From Flavobacterium sp. (GTDB lineage Bacteria; Bacteroidota; Bacteroidia; Flavobacteriales; Flavobacteriaceae): a DNA stretch of 50,890 bases. This document shows positions 17,166 through 25,466 of the stretch, piece after piece. The notes beneath the pieces are model-generated. The model made no database searches, had not been told where the DNA came from, and saw nothing but the letters and a program-made list of their open reading frames with translations. Position 1 is the first letter of the stretch. The number at the start of each line of letters is the position of its first letter. The stretch is taken from contig JAGYJR010000014.1 of the NCBI GenBank assembly GCA_018401995.1, positions 1 to 50,890 of the forward strand, given 5' to 3'. A program made the translations under genes and the position numbers.

Positions 17166-18472
17166 TATTCTAAGGTTATCTTTATGTAATTTTTGGTGTT
17201 TTCGTTGGTTAAAAATCTTTGATCGGCGCGTTTTCCAATTACCCAAACAATTTCGTCATTGGAACACAACAACCATTGATTTTGCTTATCAAGAAGCGAA
17301 TATTTTTCATCTTTAAAAAACTTACTCAACTTCTTTTTTCCAATCATTCCTGCTGGATAAAAAACGTCGCCTTCTTGCCGTTTTCTGATTACTAATGGCA
17401 ATTTTAGCTGATTTTCATCTACAAATATACAATTTGCATTTACATTTGAAATGTTTGCTACTTTACAAAAGCTAAGTTTTAAGGGAATATTAACTTTACT
17501 ACTCAAATCCTTAACAAAATAGATTTCAGCGTTATGATTGTCTCTTTTCTCAAAAAGCAACAAGCGATTTCTATCTTTCAACAAAACATGGGTTTCCGAA
17601 TAAATCTGTTTCCCTGAATTTGCGTTGACTAAATCATAAATATCGTTCCAAGCGGTGAAGCCAAAATCTTTAAGCCATTGGTACAAATACGCTTTGTAAT
17701 TGGGTAATTCCAATAATTTCGGGATATCGAATATATGTTGGTCATCCAATTGTTTTACTACCAAATCATAAGTGTTTTTTGAAGCATCATTTACCAAAGC
17801 ATTGACTTGATTCAAATGTTCCAATGTGTTTTCGAAAGTTGGAAGAAAATTGGGATTCAAAGTTTTTAAAATCGGAATAACTTCATGTCTGATTTTATTA
17901 CGAAGGTATTTGGTGGAAGCATTACTCGAATCTTCTCGCCAAGAAAGTAAATTTTCTACAGCAAAAGCCAAAATTTCTTCTCGAGAAAAAGGCAACAACG
18001 GACGCATAATTTTATCATTTGTAGCAGGAATTCCTGTCAATCCTTCAATTCCTGTGCCGCGAGAAAGGTTGATTAAAAACGTTTCTAATTGGTCATCCAA
18101 ATGATGCGCTGTTAACAAATAACCATAATTTTCTTGTTCCAAAATTTGGTAAAACCAATCATAGCGTAACTTTCGAGCCGCTAATTGAATGGATAGTTTA
18201 TTGTCGTTAGCAAATTTTTCGGTTTCAAATTGGATGCTAAAAATTGGAATTTGGAGTTTCTCAGCTTGTAATTTTACAAAGTTTTCATCTTCATCACTTT
18301 CCTTTCCACGCAATTGAAAATTACAATGAGCTATTCCAATTGAGTATCTTAATTCTTGAAACAAATGCATCAAAACCATACTATCCAAGCCACCACTAAC
18401 CGCTAAAAGCAATTTCTTGTCTTTTAGATGGGTGAAATTAGAGTTTAAATGATTCTGAAATTTTATTAGCAT
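17165..18472 (-). CDS. tilS: tRNA(Ile) lysidine synthase
   Basis: Converts C34 of the CAU-anticodon tRNA(Ile) to lysidine so that it reads AUA; essential. 435 residues from the ATG at 18472 (MLIKFQNHLNSNF), 16 bases after pabB ends. The frame also has an ATG at 18511 that would overlap pabB and adds an unusual MKCCNPNN leader, so I prefer the shorter form. The N-type ATP-pyrophosphatase motif is AVSGGLDSMVL, with TAHHLDDQLETFLINLSRGTGIEGL and RPLLPFSREEI, then the C-terminal TilS domain (RKRQEGDVFYPAGM). The stop overlaps the dsbD ATG. Confidence 0.94.
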   Translation of the reverse strand: MLIKFQNHLNSNFTHLKDKKLLLAVSGGLDSMVLMHLFQELRYSIGIAHCNFQLRGKESDEDENFVKLQAEKLQIPIFSIQFETEKFANDNKLSIQLAARKLRYDWFYQILEQENYGYLLTAHHLDDQLETFLINLSRGTGIEGLTGIPATNDKIMRPLLPFSREEILAFAVENLLSWREDSSNASTKYLRNKIRHEVIPILKTLNPNFLPTFENTLEHLNQVNALVNDASKNTYDLVVKQLDDQHIFDIPKLLELPNYKAYLYQWLKDFGFTAWNDIYDLVNANSGKQIYSETHVLLKDRNRLLLFEKRDNHNAEIYFVKDLSSKVNIPLKLSFCKVANISNVNANCIFVDENQLKLPLVIRKRQEGDVFYPAGMIGKKKLSKFFKDEKYSLLDKQNQWLLCSNDEIVWVIGKRADQRFLTNENTKNYIKITLE

Positions 18473-18488
18473 GACCAAAAATAAGGAA

Positions 18489-19778
18489 TTATTTGGATTG
18501 CAGCACTTCAAACATCGCTTTTGACTTCAATAAACACTCTTCATACTCCATTTCTGGAATAGCCTGAGAAGTTACAGCACTTCCAACAGAAAACGACAAA
18601 TACTGATTTTTAGCATTATACAAAATACTTCGAATTACGACATTGAAATCAAAATCGCCAGTTGGAGTGAAATAACCTACTGCTCCACTGTATAAACCGC
18701 GCTTGGTTTCTTCTAATGCTTCAATGATTTGCATAGCTGAAATTTTAGGTGCACCAGTCATGCTTCCCATTGGAAAAGTTGTTCGTATTATTTCAACTGG
18801 CGACGTTGTATTTTCTACTTCGGAAACTATTGTTGAAATCATTTGATGCACTTGTTTGAACGAGTAAACTTGGCACAATTCTTCTACTTGAACACTTCCT
18901 TTTGTAGCGGTGTGCGATAAATCATTTCGAACTAAATCGACAATCATGATATTTTCGGAACGCTCTTTTTCGTTTTTAGCTAAATCTATTTTTAATTGTT
19001 CGTCTAAAACGGAATCATCACTTCGTTTTGCAGTTCCTTTTATGGGTTGGGAAATGACTTTAGTTCCTTCTTTTCGCAAATAACGTTCGGGTGAAGCAGA
19101 AAGTAAATACTGAACATTATTCTTAAAGTACAAGGCAAATGGTGGTTCGGAAATAGCGTTGAGCTTTTGGTAAATTTCCAAAGGTTCAATTTGGGCGTTT
19201 TCGGCATAGAATTCCATGCAGAAATTCGCCTCGTAAATATCGCCACGATGAATGTGTTCGAGCATTTTGGAAACTTTGGAAAGGTAATTTTCTTTTGAGA
19301 TTCTTTGTTTTATATTGATGGATGATGGATGATGGGTGATGGTTGTTATTGAAAGTATTTCATCGAAATCGGTTTCTATTTCGTCATCGCATAATCGTAA
19401 ATATTGAATTTCAACTTCATTTTCTTTAATTAGAAATAACTTTTTAGGTTGGAAGAAAAACAAATCGGGAAATTCTAATCCGTCGAAATTGTTAGAATGT
19501 AAATCTTCGGTATCGTTTTTTAGATCGTATGATAAATAACCGAACAACCAATCTTTTGTTTGGCTTTGGTATTGGTACAAATCTTGAAACGCGTTTTCGT
19601 AATCGGTTTTAATCGAAGTAAATGCATCCACCGCCAAAACCGCATCATAACTCGAATACTTTTGATGATACTGATTCGAATCTAAAAAAACAACTTCTCG
19701 GTGTTGGTTAGCCCAATGTAAAAGTTGGTTTTTAAAGTCGGGAAAGGGCGAAATATCTTTTGTAATTACTGTTCTCAA
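18489..19778 (-). CDS. pabB: Aminodeoxychorismate synthase component I
   Basis: 429 residues of the chorismate-binding family. It makes 4-amino-4-deoxychorismate from chorismate for folate. The motif SQPIKGTAKR has the Lys of the PabB-type PIKGT (TrpE proteins carry PIAGT), and it is followed by ENIMIVDLVRNDL and FPMGSMTGAPKISAMQIIE. The N-terminal TrpE-like domain is short. It opens the operon with tilS and dsbD. The glutaminase PabA is not in the window. Confidence 0.9.
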   Translation of the reverse strand: MRTVITKDISPFPDFKNQLLHWANQHREVVFLDSNQYHQKYSSYDAVLAVDAFTSIKTDYENAFQDLYQYQSQTKDWLFGYLSYDLKNDTEDLHSNNFDGLEFPDLFFFQPKKLFLIKENEVEIQYLRLCDDEIETDFDEILSITTITHHPSSINIKQRISKENYLSKVSKMLEHIHRGDIYEANFCMEFYAENAQIEPLEIYQKLNAISEPPFALYFKNNVQYLLSASPERYLRKEGTKVISQPIKGTAKRSDDSVLDEQLKIDLAKNEKERSENIMIVDLVRNDLSHTATKGSVQVEELCQVYSFKQVHQMISTIVSEVENTTSPVEIIRTTFPMGSMTGAPKISAMQIIEALEETKRGLYSGAVGYFTPTGDFDFNVVIRSILYNAKNQYLSFSVGSAVTSQAIPEMEYEECLLKSKAMFEVLQSK

Positions 19779-19847
19779 ATTGGAAAATTTACTTCGTAAA
19801 AGTACAACAAAAAAATAGTTGTTGGAAAATGGTTCAAATGTTAAAAT

Positions 19848-19863
19848 TTGGCACGATTTTTAT
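19848..19863 (+). promoter_or_regulatory. Possible sigma-54-like promoter of the DUF4349 gene
   Basis: TTGGCACGATTTTTAT has the full -24 half TTGGCACG and ten-base spacing, but the -12 half reads TTAT instead of TTGC. It lies about 100 bases before the ATG at 19962. Weak evidence only. Confidence 0.25.
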
Positions 19864-19961
19864 TCTTGCCTTTACAACTAACCAATTAAAAATTCATTTG
19901 TATTGATTCTAAAACTACACGTATTAAAAACAATTAATCAATAACTTAAAAATGAATTTTT

Positions 19962-20873
19962 ATGAACAAAAACACCAAAATCGTACTGACTTTGCTAGCT
20001 CTTGGCTTAGTTTTATCTTGTAAGGAATACGTAGAAGACGATTCTATGGAATCAAATGAAGTTTTGTATTCAATTATAGATAGTGAAGAAAGCAATGCAA
20101 ATGCTGTTTCCTCTTCAGCAGCTGTTGTTGATAAAAACAGCAATCGAAAATTTGTTAGAACCGCCGATGTAAAATTCAAAGTCAAGAATGTCACCAAATC
20201 GACTTATGCGATTGAAGATGCAACAACCAAATTTGGCGGGTTTGTAACGTATACCCATCTACAGAGCAACATTCACAGTGAAGACCGCACCAAAGTGAGT
20301 CAGGATAGCACGTTAGTGACAACAAAATATAAAGTGGATAACAACATCACGATTCGCGTTCCGAATACAAAAATGGATACCGTGATTAAAACCATTGCGA
20401 AGCAAATTCATTTTTTAGATTATCGCATTATCAAAGCTAATGATGTTTCCTTACAAATGATATCCAATGAATTAGTGCAAAAAAGAAGCAATTCTTCTGA
20501 AAAACGTTTGGAAAATGCAATTGATTCCAAAGGAAAGAAACTGAATCAAGTGGTAAAAGCGGAAGAAAATTTAGATGCTAAAAAAGAACAAAATGATGCT
20601 TCAAAATTGCAGAATTTATCGCTTCAAGACCAAGTAAACTTTAGCACCTTAACGCTAAACATTTACCAAGACGAAAGCATCAAACAAGAAATGGTAGCTA
20701 ATGAAAAAAGCATCAACGCTTACCGACCAAATATTGGATTACAAATTTGGGACAGTATAAAAACCGGTTGGTTTATGTTAGAACATATTATTTCTTTTGT
20801 AGTGGTGCTTTGGCCATTTGTTTTGATTGGTTTATTGGGATTCTTTGGATATAAGAAGTTTTTGAAAAAGTAA
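19962..20873 (+). CDS. DUF4349 lipoprotein
   Basis: 303 residues. A lipoprotein signal peptide ends LVLSC, giving Cys20 as the lipid site. The DUF4349 core starts RKFVRTADVKFKVKNVTKSTYAIEDATTKFGGFV and continues through ITIRVPNTKMDTVIKTI. A charged coiled-coil region (about 165-225) precedes a single C-terminal membrane helix (about 272-296) and a lysine tail. Both ends may therefore be membrane-attached. The function is unknown. It is a single gene, divergent from pabB. Confidence 0.85.
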   Translation: MNKNTKIVLTLLALGLVLSCKEYVEDDSMESNEVLYSIIDSEESNANAVSSSAAVVDKNSNRKFVRTADVKFKVKNVTKSTYAIEDATTKFGGFVTYTHLQSNIHSEDRTKVSQDSTLVTTKYKVDNNITIRVPNTKMDTVIKTIAKQIHFLDYRIIKANDVSLQMISNELVQKRSNSSEKRLENAIDSKGKKLNQVVKAEENLDAKKEQNDASKLQNLSLQDQVNFSTLTLNIYQDESIKQEMVANEKSINAYRPNIGLQIWDSIKTGWFMLEHIISFVVVLWPFVLIGLLGFFGYKKFLKK

Positions 20874-20878
20874 GAAAT

Positions 20879-20902
20879 AAACCATCGGGAAACCGGTGGT
20901 TT
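20879..20902 (+). terminator. Terminator of the DUF4349 gene
   Basis: A 10-bp stem with one G-T pair (20879-20888 with 20893-20902), GAAA loop, followed by a T-run. Confidence 0.8.
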
Positions 20903-21074
20903 TTTGTTTATAAGATTGTCTAGCGACTAATATTGTATTAGATTTTTTTATTATTTTTGAAAAAAGATAAAATAGACATTTGTCATACCTATACACCCAA
21001 AATTGGATAGATAAGTCTGATTTTGTCAAACATATATACAAGTTAGCTGTTATTTTAAGAAAATCCGAATCCGT

Positions 21075-21644
21075 ATGAAGTTATTCATTTTAATCTTTTT
21101 TTATATTGCAACAATAAGTTGTAAAACAGAAATAAAAAATTCGAACAACATTGAAGAAAATATTGCTCAGAAAAATAAACAAACGGGAAAAGGAAATGTT
21201 TTTTTTGACTTTGATGAAATTGACTTTTATAATATTGATTTTGAAGAAGGCAGAGCTATTGAGCTTATTCGAAATAGAGAAAAATCAAATATTGACAAAC
21301 TTAAATATGAGATAATTCTTGGTGAAACTCCTGAAAATATTGGAGATACAGCCTTTCTAAAACAGATAAAAGATGTTGGATTCGTATACAAGAAAATTGA
21401 AAGTGATAAATTTAAATCTATTAATAAAGTTTTTGTTGAAAAAAATATTAGTGACGATTATGCTTTTGCATGTGCTCCTGTATATAGAGATATTCTGATA
21501 TTTAAAAGAAAAGGTGAAATTATTGGAATCGCAAAAATATGTTTTAGTTGTCAACAAAATATTATAATTGGAACAAAAGCAAATACATTAAATTTTGGAC
21601 ATAACGGAGATTACGGAACACTGAGACGAATTTTATACAATTAA
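21075..21644 (+). CDS. Orphan lipoprotein, family not recognised
   Basis: 189 residues. The signal peptide MKLFILIFFYIATISC ends at Cys16, the probable lipid attachment site. The mature protein is rich in Asn, Lys and Glu; the C-terminal half has four Cys, two in YAFACAPVYRDILIF and two as the pair CFSC in IAKICFSCQQN, which could form disulfides or bind a metal. No homologous family comes to mind. A/T-rich, and followed by the folded cassette-like spacer at 21652-21797; probably an accessory gene. Confidence 0.65.
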   Translation: MKLFILIFFYIATISCKTEIKNSNNIEENIAQKNKQTGKGNVFFDFDEIDFYNIDFEEGRAIELIRNREKSNIDKLKYEIILGETPENIGDTAFLKQIKDVGFVYKKIESDKFKSINKVFVEKNISDDYAFACAPVYRDILIFKRKGEIIGIAKICFSCQQNIIIGTKANTLNFGHNGDYGTLRRILYN

Positions 21645-21651
21645 AAAAAAC

Positions 21652-21797
21652 AGCTAACAACAGTTAAAATAAATGGCTTATGCAAGGGCATACTTCCGAA
21701 TTTTCTCCGAAAATTCAAAAGTTTGCGTTATATTTGTTTTGGCTTGGTCTTGGTTCGTCTCCACTTCTTTTAGCAGCCTAACGTTGTACAAAATTTA
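21652..21797. other. Folded cassette-like spacer between two orphan genes
   Basis: The spacer begins CAGCTAACAAC and ends GCCTAACGTTGTAC; ACAAC (21659-21663) and GTTGT (21783-21787) are complementary. Inside is a perfect hairpin, GAATTTTC (21698-21705), TCC, GAAAATTC (21709-21716). Similar spacers lie between small accessory genes in other Bacteroidota, from memory. The layout recalls integron attC sites, but the strict attC core motifs are not both present. Confidence 0.4.
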
Positions 21798-21801
21798 AAA
21801 A

Positions 21802-22455
21802 ATGAAGTGTCCAAATTGTAAATCAGAAATTGATAAAGTGAATATTAATATTCAAACAGATATTGCACAATGTAATAAATGTGATAATATTTTTAAAATT
21901 TCTGACAATATAGAAGACTATATTGATGATGGATTTAATATTAATAATCCGCCTGATGGTGCTTGGTACAAATCCGACTTTAATAAAACAATTATAGGAG
22001 CATCAACACGTTCACCAATTGCATTTTTTTTAGTTCCATTTATGTTAATTTGGTCCGGAGGTTCAATAGGAGGAATATATGGTACTCAACTAATAAGTGG
22101 AAAATTTGACTTATTTCAATCACTTTTTGGAATACCTTTTTTAATTGGTTCAATAATTTTTTGGAGTATTGCACTAATGGCGATATGGGGGAAAGTTGAA
22201 TTAACACTGGATAGTAAAGGCGGGAAAATATTTACAGGAATAGGAAGTATTGGATCGGTTAAAAGTTTTTTATGGAGTGATATTGAAAAAATAAAAGAGA
22301 AACAAGCAAATATACGTTACCCAGGAAGTCAAGGAAGTGCAATTGTTCTTGAAGGGAAAAAACGAATTTCATTTGGAACAGGAATTAAAGAAGAAAGACG
22401 CTATTATCTTTTAAGAGCAATTAAAAGTCAAGTAATTAAAAATAGATGGAAATAA
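21802..22455 (+). CDS. Zinc-ribbon membrane protein, function unknown
   Basis: 217 residues. The N-terminal zinc ribbon is MKCPNCKSEIDK with a second pair in IAQCNKCDNIF (CxxC ... CxxC). Two membrane helices follow (about 75-95 and 113-133), then a C-terminal domain (VELTLDSKGGKIFTGIGSIGSVKSFLWSDIEKI) that looks like a PH-like/bacterial-PH strand-rich fold. I know no function. It follows the cassette-like spacer by four bases and is probably an accessory gene. Confidence 0.7.
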   Translation: MKCPNCKSEIDKVNINIQTDIAQCNKCDNIFKISDNIEDYIDDGFNINNPPDGAWYKSDFNKTIIGASTRSPIAFFLVPFMLIWSGGSIGGIYGTQLISGKFDLFQSLFGIPFLIGSIIFWSIALMAIWGKVELTLDSKGGKIFTGIGSIGSVKSFLWSDIEKIKEKQANIRYPGSQGSAIVLEGKKRISFGTGIKEERRYYLLRAIKSQVIKNRWK

Positions 22456-22645
22456 AAACTTTGTACTACAATTTATATAGTTGATGGCTACTAATTATTA
22501 AACTCGAAGTTGGTTTCATTAAACGAAGTTAAATTTAGAAACGAAAACTAAGTAATTTTATCACGTCACTACTCATAGCCGAGACCGTTAAAAACCAACC
22601 CAAAAAAGCTATTCTTAACTCCTCACCATTTTTAAAACAAAACAA

Positions 22646-22683
22646 AAATCCCAAACTCCATTGGAATTTGGAATTTGGGATTT
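22646..22683 (-). terminator. Terminator of lpd
   Basis: AAATCCCAAA (22646-22655) pairs with TTTGGGATTT (22674-22683). On the minus strand the hairpin follows the lpd stop by 19 bases and is followed by a T-rich tract. The 180 bases before it (22456-22640) hold nothing I can identify. Confidence 0.65.
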
Positions 22684-22702
22684 AAAATTTGATAATTATT
22701 TA

Positions 22703-24106
22703 CTAAACGTGTAATGCTCTATTATCTGTTGCGGCTAATGCTGCTTCTTTGATAGCTTCTGCAAACGTTGGGTGTGCGTGAGACATTCTTGAAATATCTT
22801 CTGCACTTGCTCTGAATTCCATAGCAGTAACTGCTTCTGCAATTAAATCAGCGCATCTTGCTCCAATCATGTGAACGCCTAAAACCTCATCAGTTTTAGC
22901 ATCGGCTAAGATTTTTACAAATCCGTCAGTGTCACCTCCTGCTCTAGCTCTTCCTAATGCTTTGAATGGGAAACTTCCTGCTTTATAAGCTACACCATCT
23001 GCTTTTAATTGCTCTTCTGTTTTTCCAACAGCGGCAACTTCAGGCCAAGTATAAACCACTCCTGGAATTAAATTATAATCGATATGCGGTTTTTGTCCTG
23101 CTAAAATTTCAGCAACCATAACTCCTTCTTCTTCCGCTTTGTGAGCTAACATAGCTCCACGAACTACGTCACCAATTGCATAAATGTTAGCAACCGAAGT
23201 TTGTAAATGATCGTTTACTTCAACCATTCCTCTTTCTGTAACTTTTACACCAGCTTTATCCGCATTTAAGCCATCCGTATAAGGACGACGACCCACAGAA
23301 ACTAAGGAATAATCGCCTTCTAATGTGATGATTTCTCCTTTTGCGTTTTCAGCTTTTACGGTTACTACATCACCAGCTCTTTCTACGGATTGAACTTTAT
23401 GAGACGTGTAGAATTTCATTCCTTGTTTTTTCAACACTTTAGTCAATTCTTTTGATAGCGCCCCATCCATTCCTGGAATGATTCTGTCCATGAATTCCAC
23501 TACAGAAACTTGTGCTCCTAAACGTAAATAGACTTGACCTAATTCGATTCCGATAACACCACCACCAATAATTACTAAGTGTTTTGGAACTTCTTTCAGT
23601 TTCAAAGCTTCAGTTGAAGTGATAATTCTGTCTTTATCTAATTGGATAAAAGGTAAGTTGGAAGGTTTAGAACCTGTAGCAATAATAATATTTTTAGATT
23701 CGATGATTTCCGAAGAACCATCTGCTTTAGTCACTTTTACAGAAGTAGCGCTTTCAAACGAACCTACTCCATTGAAAACTGTGATGTTATTTTTATCCAT
23801 TAAGAATTTTACACCACCTGAAGTTTGATCCACAACTGCTTGTTTACGAGCAATCATTTTCTCTAAATTCACTTTTACCTCACCTGAAACTTCAATTCCG
23901 TGGTCTGCAAAATGCTGTAACTCTTCGTAATGATGAGAAGATGCTAATAATGCTTTCGATGGAATACATCCTACATTTAAACATGTTCCTCCAAGAGTGG
24001 CATATTTTTCAATAATTGCAGTTTTAAAACCTAATTGGGCACAACGGATAGCCGAAACATATCCTCCAGGTCCAGAACCTATAATGGTTACATCAAATTG
24101 ACTCAT
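22703..24106 (-). CDS. lpdA: Dihydrolipoyl dehydrogenase (E3)
   Basis: 467 residues. It reoxidises dihydrolipoyl groups of the pyruvate, 2-oxoglutarate and branched-chain dehydrogenase complexes and the glycine cleavage system, with FAD and NAD. Motifs: FAD-binding IIGSGPGGYVSAIRCAQLG, redox disulfide GGTCLNVGCIPSKALL, NAD-binding IIGGGVIGIELGQVYLRLGAQVSVVE, FAD-binding IYAIGDVV, and the active-site HAHPTFAEAIKEAAL. Length is typical. It is a single gene, so it probably serves several complexes encoded elsewhere. Confidence 0.97.
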   Translation of the reverse strand: MSQFDVTIIGSGPGGYVSAIRCAQLGFKTAIIEKYATLGGTCLNVGCIPSKALLASSHHYEELQHFADHGIEVSGEVKVNLEKMIARKQAVVDQTSGGVKFLMDKNNITVFNGVGSFESATSVKVTKADGSSEIIESKNIIIATGSKPSNLPFIQLDKDRIITSTEALKLKEVPKHLVIIGGGVIGIELGQVYLRLGAQVSVVEFMDRIIPGMDGALSKELTKVLKKQGMKFYTSHKVQSVERAGDVVTVKAENAKGEIITLEGDYSLVSVGRRPYTDGLNADKAGVKVTERGMVEVNDHLQTSVANIYAIGDVVRGAMLAHKAEEEGVMVAEILAGQKPHIDYNLIPGVVYTWPEVAAVGKTEEQLKADGVAYKAGSFPFKALGRARAGGDTDGFVKILADAKTDEVLGVHMIGARCADLIAEAVTAMEFRASAEDISRMSHAHPTFAEAIKEAALAATDNRALHV

Positions 24107-24146
24107 GATTTTATATAAAGTTTGTTGTTTGACTTAAATTCGGATA

Positions 24147-24154
24147 CAAAAGTA
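24147..24154 (-). promoter_or_regulatory. -7 box TACTTTTG of lpd
   Basis: On the minus strand TACTTTTG matches TAnnTTTG, 40 bases before the ATG. The -33 region has no clear TTTG at 19-20 bases. Confidence 0.45.
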
Positions 24155-24278
24155 AGGCTTTTTGAATTAATTATTTGTTACTTTTTTGGTAAATTATTAT
24201 AGGTGGAATTCCAAAAAAACAAAGTCAAATTTGTTTTTTTGGAATTACTACTAAAAGGTTTAAAAAGTTATATTAACA

Positions 24279-24683
24279 TTATCTAGAAGCATAATAATCT
24301 CTAACCCATGCTATTACTTGATTCTCTGTTAAACTATCTGCTTTTTCAACAGCTAAACTTTCAAACGTATATAGTTTTTGTGCTACTAATTCCTTGTGTA
24401 ATTTATCACCTGTTTGAGCTGGTCCGAATATAACAACAGCGTCTGCATCTTTTATAAAAGAAATGATTCTCTTAAAATAATCTGCTAACTGACGTTTTTC
24501 TCTTTCTAAAAATTTACTGTCCTGAATCACGTCTTGTGGACCGCCTTTTACTCTAGTTCCACTTCCTCCAAGTGGACGAAACTCTTCTACTTCAGACTCA
24601 ATTGTGTCAATCCGCTCATTTCCTGATTCAATGGAAATAATTTTAGCTTCTCTTTTGTCAATCCAAATTCCTATCTTCTTCAT
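24279..24683 (-). CDS. Small protein resembling eRF1/host-attachment-type domains
   Basis: 134 residues from the ATG at 24683 (MKKIGIWIDKREAKIISIE); the frame reaches further upstream only through a TTG. The pattern of an N-terminal GIWIDKREAKIISI strand pair, a Gly/Arg-rich loop (FRPLGGSGTRVKGG) and DADAVVIFGPAQTGDKLHKEL resembles the eRF1-domain/host-attachment superfamily found in bacterial stress proteins. No enzyme site is visible. Single gene. The family call is tentative. Confidence 0.5.
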   Translation of the reverse strand: MKKIGIWIDKREAKIISIESGNERIDTIESEVEEFRPLGGSGTRVKGGPQDVIQDSKFLEREKRQLADYFKRIISFIKDADAVVIFGPAQTGDKLHKELVAQKLYTFESLAVEKADSLTENQVIAWVRDYYASR

Positions 24684-24840
24684 AATATTGTATTTTAAAG
24701 TTGCTAAATGTTTATAAGTTTCTTTTATATGAAACAACATTCTACAATATACAAAAAAATAGTCAATTTAGCTGTGTTTTATTTAATTTATTGAATAAAA
24801 TCAGTAAACTTCTAAACTAAAAACCATTTAACTTTTTTTA

Positions 24841-25293
24841 TTACAATGTAAAAGCCGTAGTATTTTTAACTTCACCAATCACAAAAGAACTATGTGTGCT
24901 TCCAATGTGCTGTAAACTAGTTAATTTAGTCACCATAAATTCACGGAAAGCTTCCATATCTTGTACTGCAACTTTCAAAATATAATCGTAATCGCCACTT
25001 ACGTGAAAACACTCTAAAACTTCTTTGAGTTGCATGACTTCATTTTCAAAAGTGGTAATAAAATCTTTGGTATGTTGGACTAGTTTAATATGACAAAAAA
25101 CCACGAATGCTTTTTCTACTTTTTTTGCATCTAAAAGCGCTACATATTTTTTTATGACACCTTCACGTTCCAATTTTTTGATTCTTTCATAAACAGCAGT
25201 TACCGAAAGATTCAAAACCATTGAAAGCTCTTTGGTTGTTTTTTTGGTATCGTCTTGTAGTAAACCTAATAACTTTTTATCTATTGCGTCCAT
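24841..25293 (-). CDS. Lrp/AsnC family transcriptional regulator
   Basis: 150 residues: an N-terminal winged HTH (MDAIDKKLLGLLQDDTKKTTKELSMVLNLSVTAVYERIKKLEREGVIKKYVA) and a C-terminal RAM ligand domain (KEVLECFHVSGDYDYILKVAVQDMEAFREFMV). The family responds to amino acids. It is divergent from the methionine gamma-lyase type gene, and the gap between them (25294-25466) has a perfect inverted repeat. I infer that it controls that gene and itself. Confidence 0.92.
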   Translation of the reverse strand: MDAIDKKLLGLLQDDTKKTTKELSMVLNLSVTAVYERIKKLEREGVIKKYVALLDAKKVEKAFVVFCHIKLVQHTKDFITTFENEVMQLKEVLECFHVSGDYDYILKVAVQDMEAFREFMVTKLTSLQHIGSTHSSFVIGEVKNTTAFTL

Positions 25294-25323
25294 GTATTTC
25301 TAGTTTATGGTTTGTTGTTTATT

Positions 25324-25360
25324 GTTAGATTTTAGATTATTTATAGATTAAAAATCTAAC
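25324..25360. promoter_or_regulatory. Candidate Lrp operator, inverted repeat
   Basis: GTTAGATTTT (25324-25333) and AAAATCTAAC (25351-25360) are perfect inverted copies 17 bases apart, and AAAAATCTAA recurs at 25381-25390. The site lies 31 bases upstream of the regulator ATG, where autoregulation by an Lrp-type protein would act. Confidence 0.45.
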
Positions 25361-25405
25361 ACCAAGCAAATTTAATGAATAAAAATCTAATTTTAAATCA
25401 ATCTA

Positions 25406-25436
25406 TTGAAAATTAATTTAGCATTTCCGAATTTTG
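25406..25436 (+). promoter_or_regulatory. Possible promoter of the methionine gamma-lyase type gene
   Basis: TTG (25406-25408), 20 bases, then GAATTTTG (25429-25436), one base off TAnnTTTG. The ATG at 25467 follows 30 bases later. Confidence 0.4.
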
Positions 25437-25466
25437 ATTTCAATTAAACAACTAAACTTCAAAGTT

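Noticed and set aside
17165..17246. A longer dsbD starting inside tilS
   Set aside because: It would place about 27 charged residues in front of the signal peptide. The ATG at 17165 overlaps the tilS stop by one base, which is the expected coupling.
21652..21797. A true integron attC site
   Set aside because: GCCTAAC fits one core motif, but the matching GTTRRRY end is not present and no integrase lies in the window. I keep only the looser description as cassette-like.
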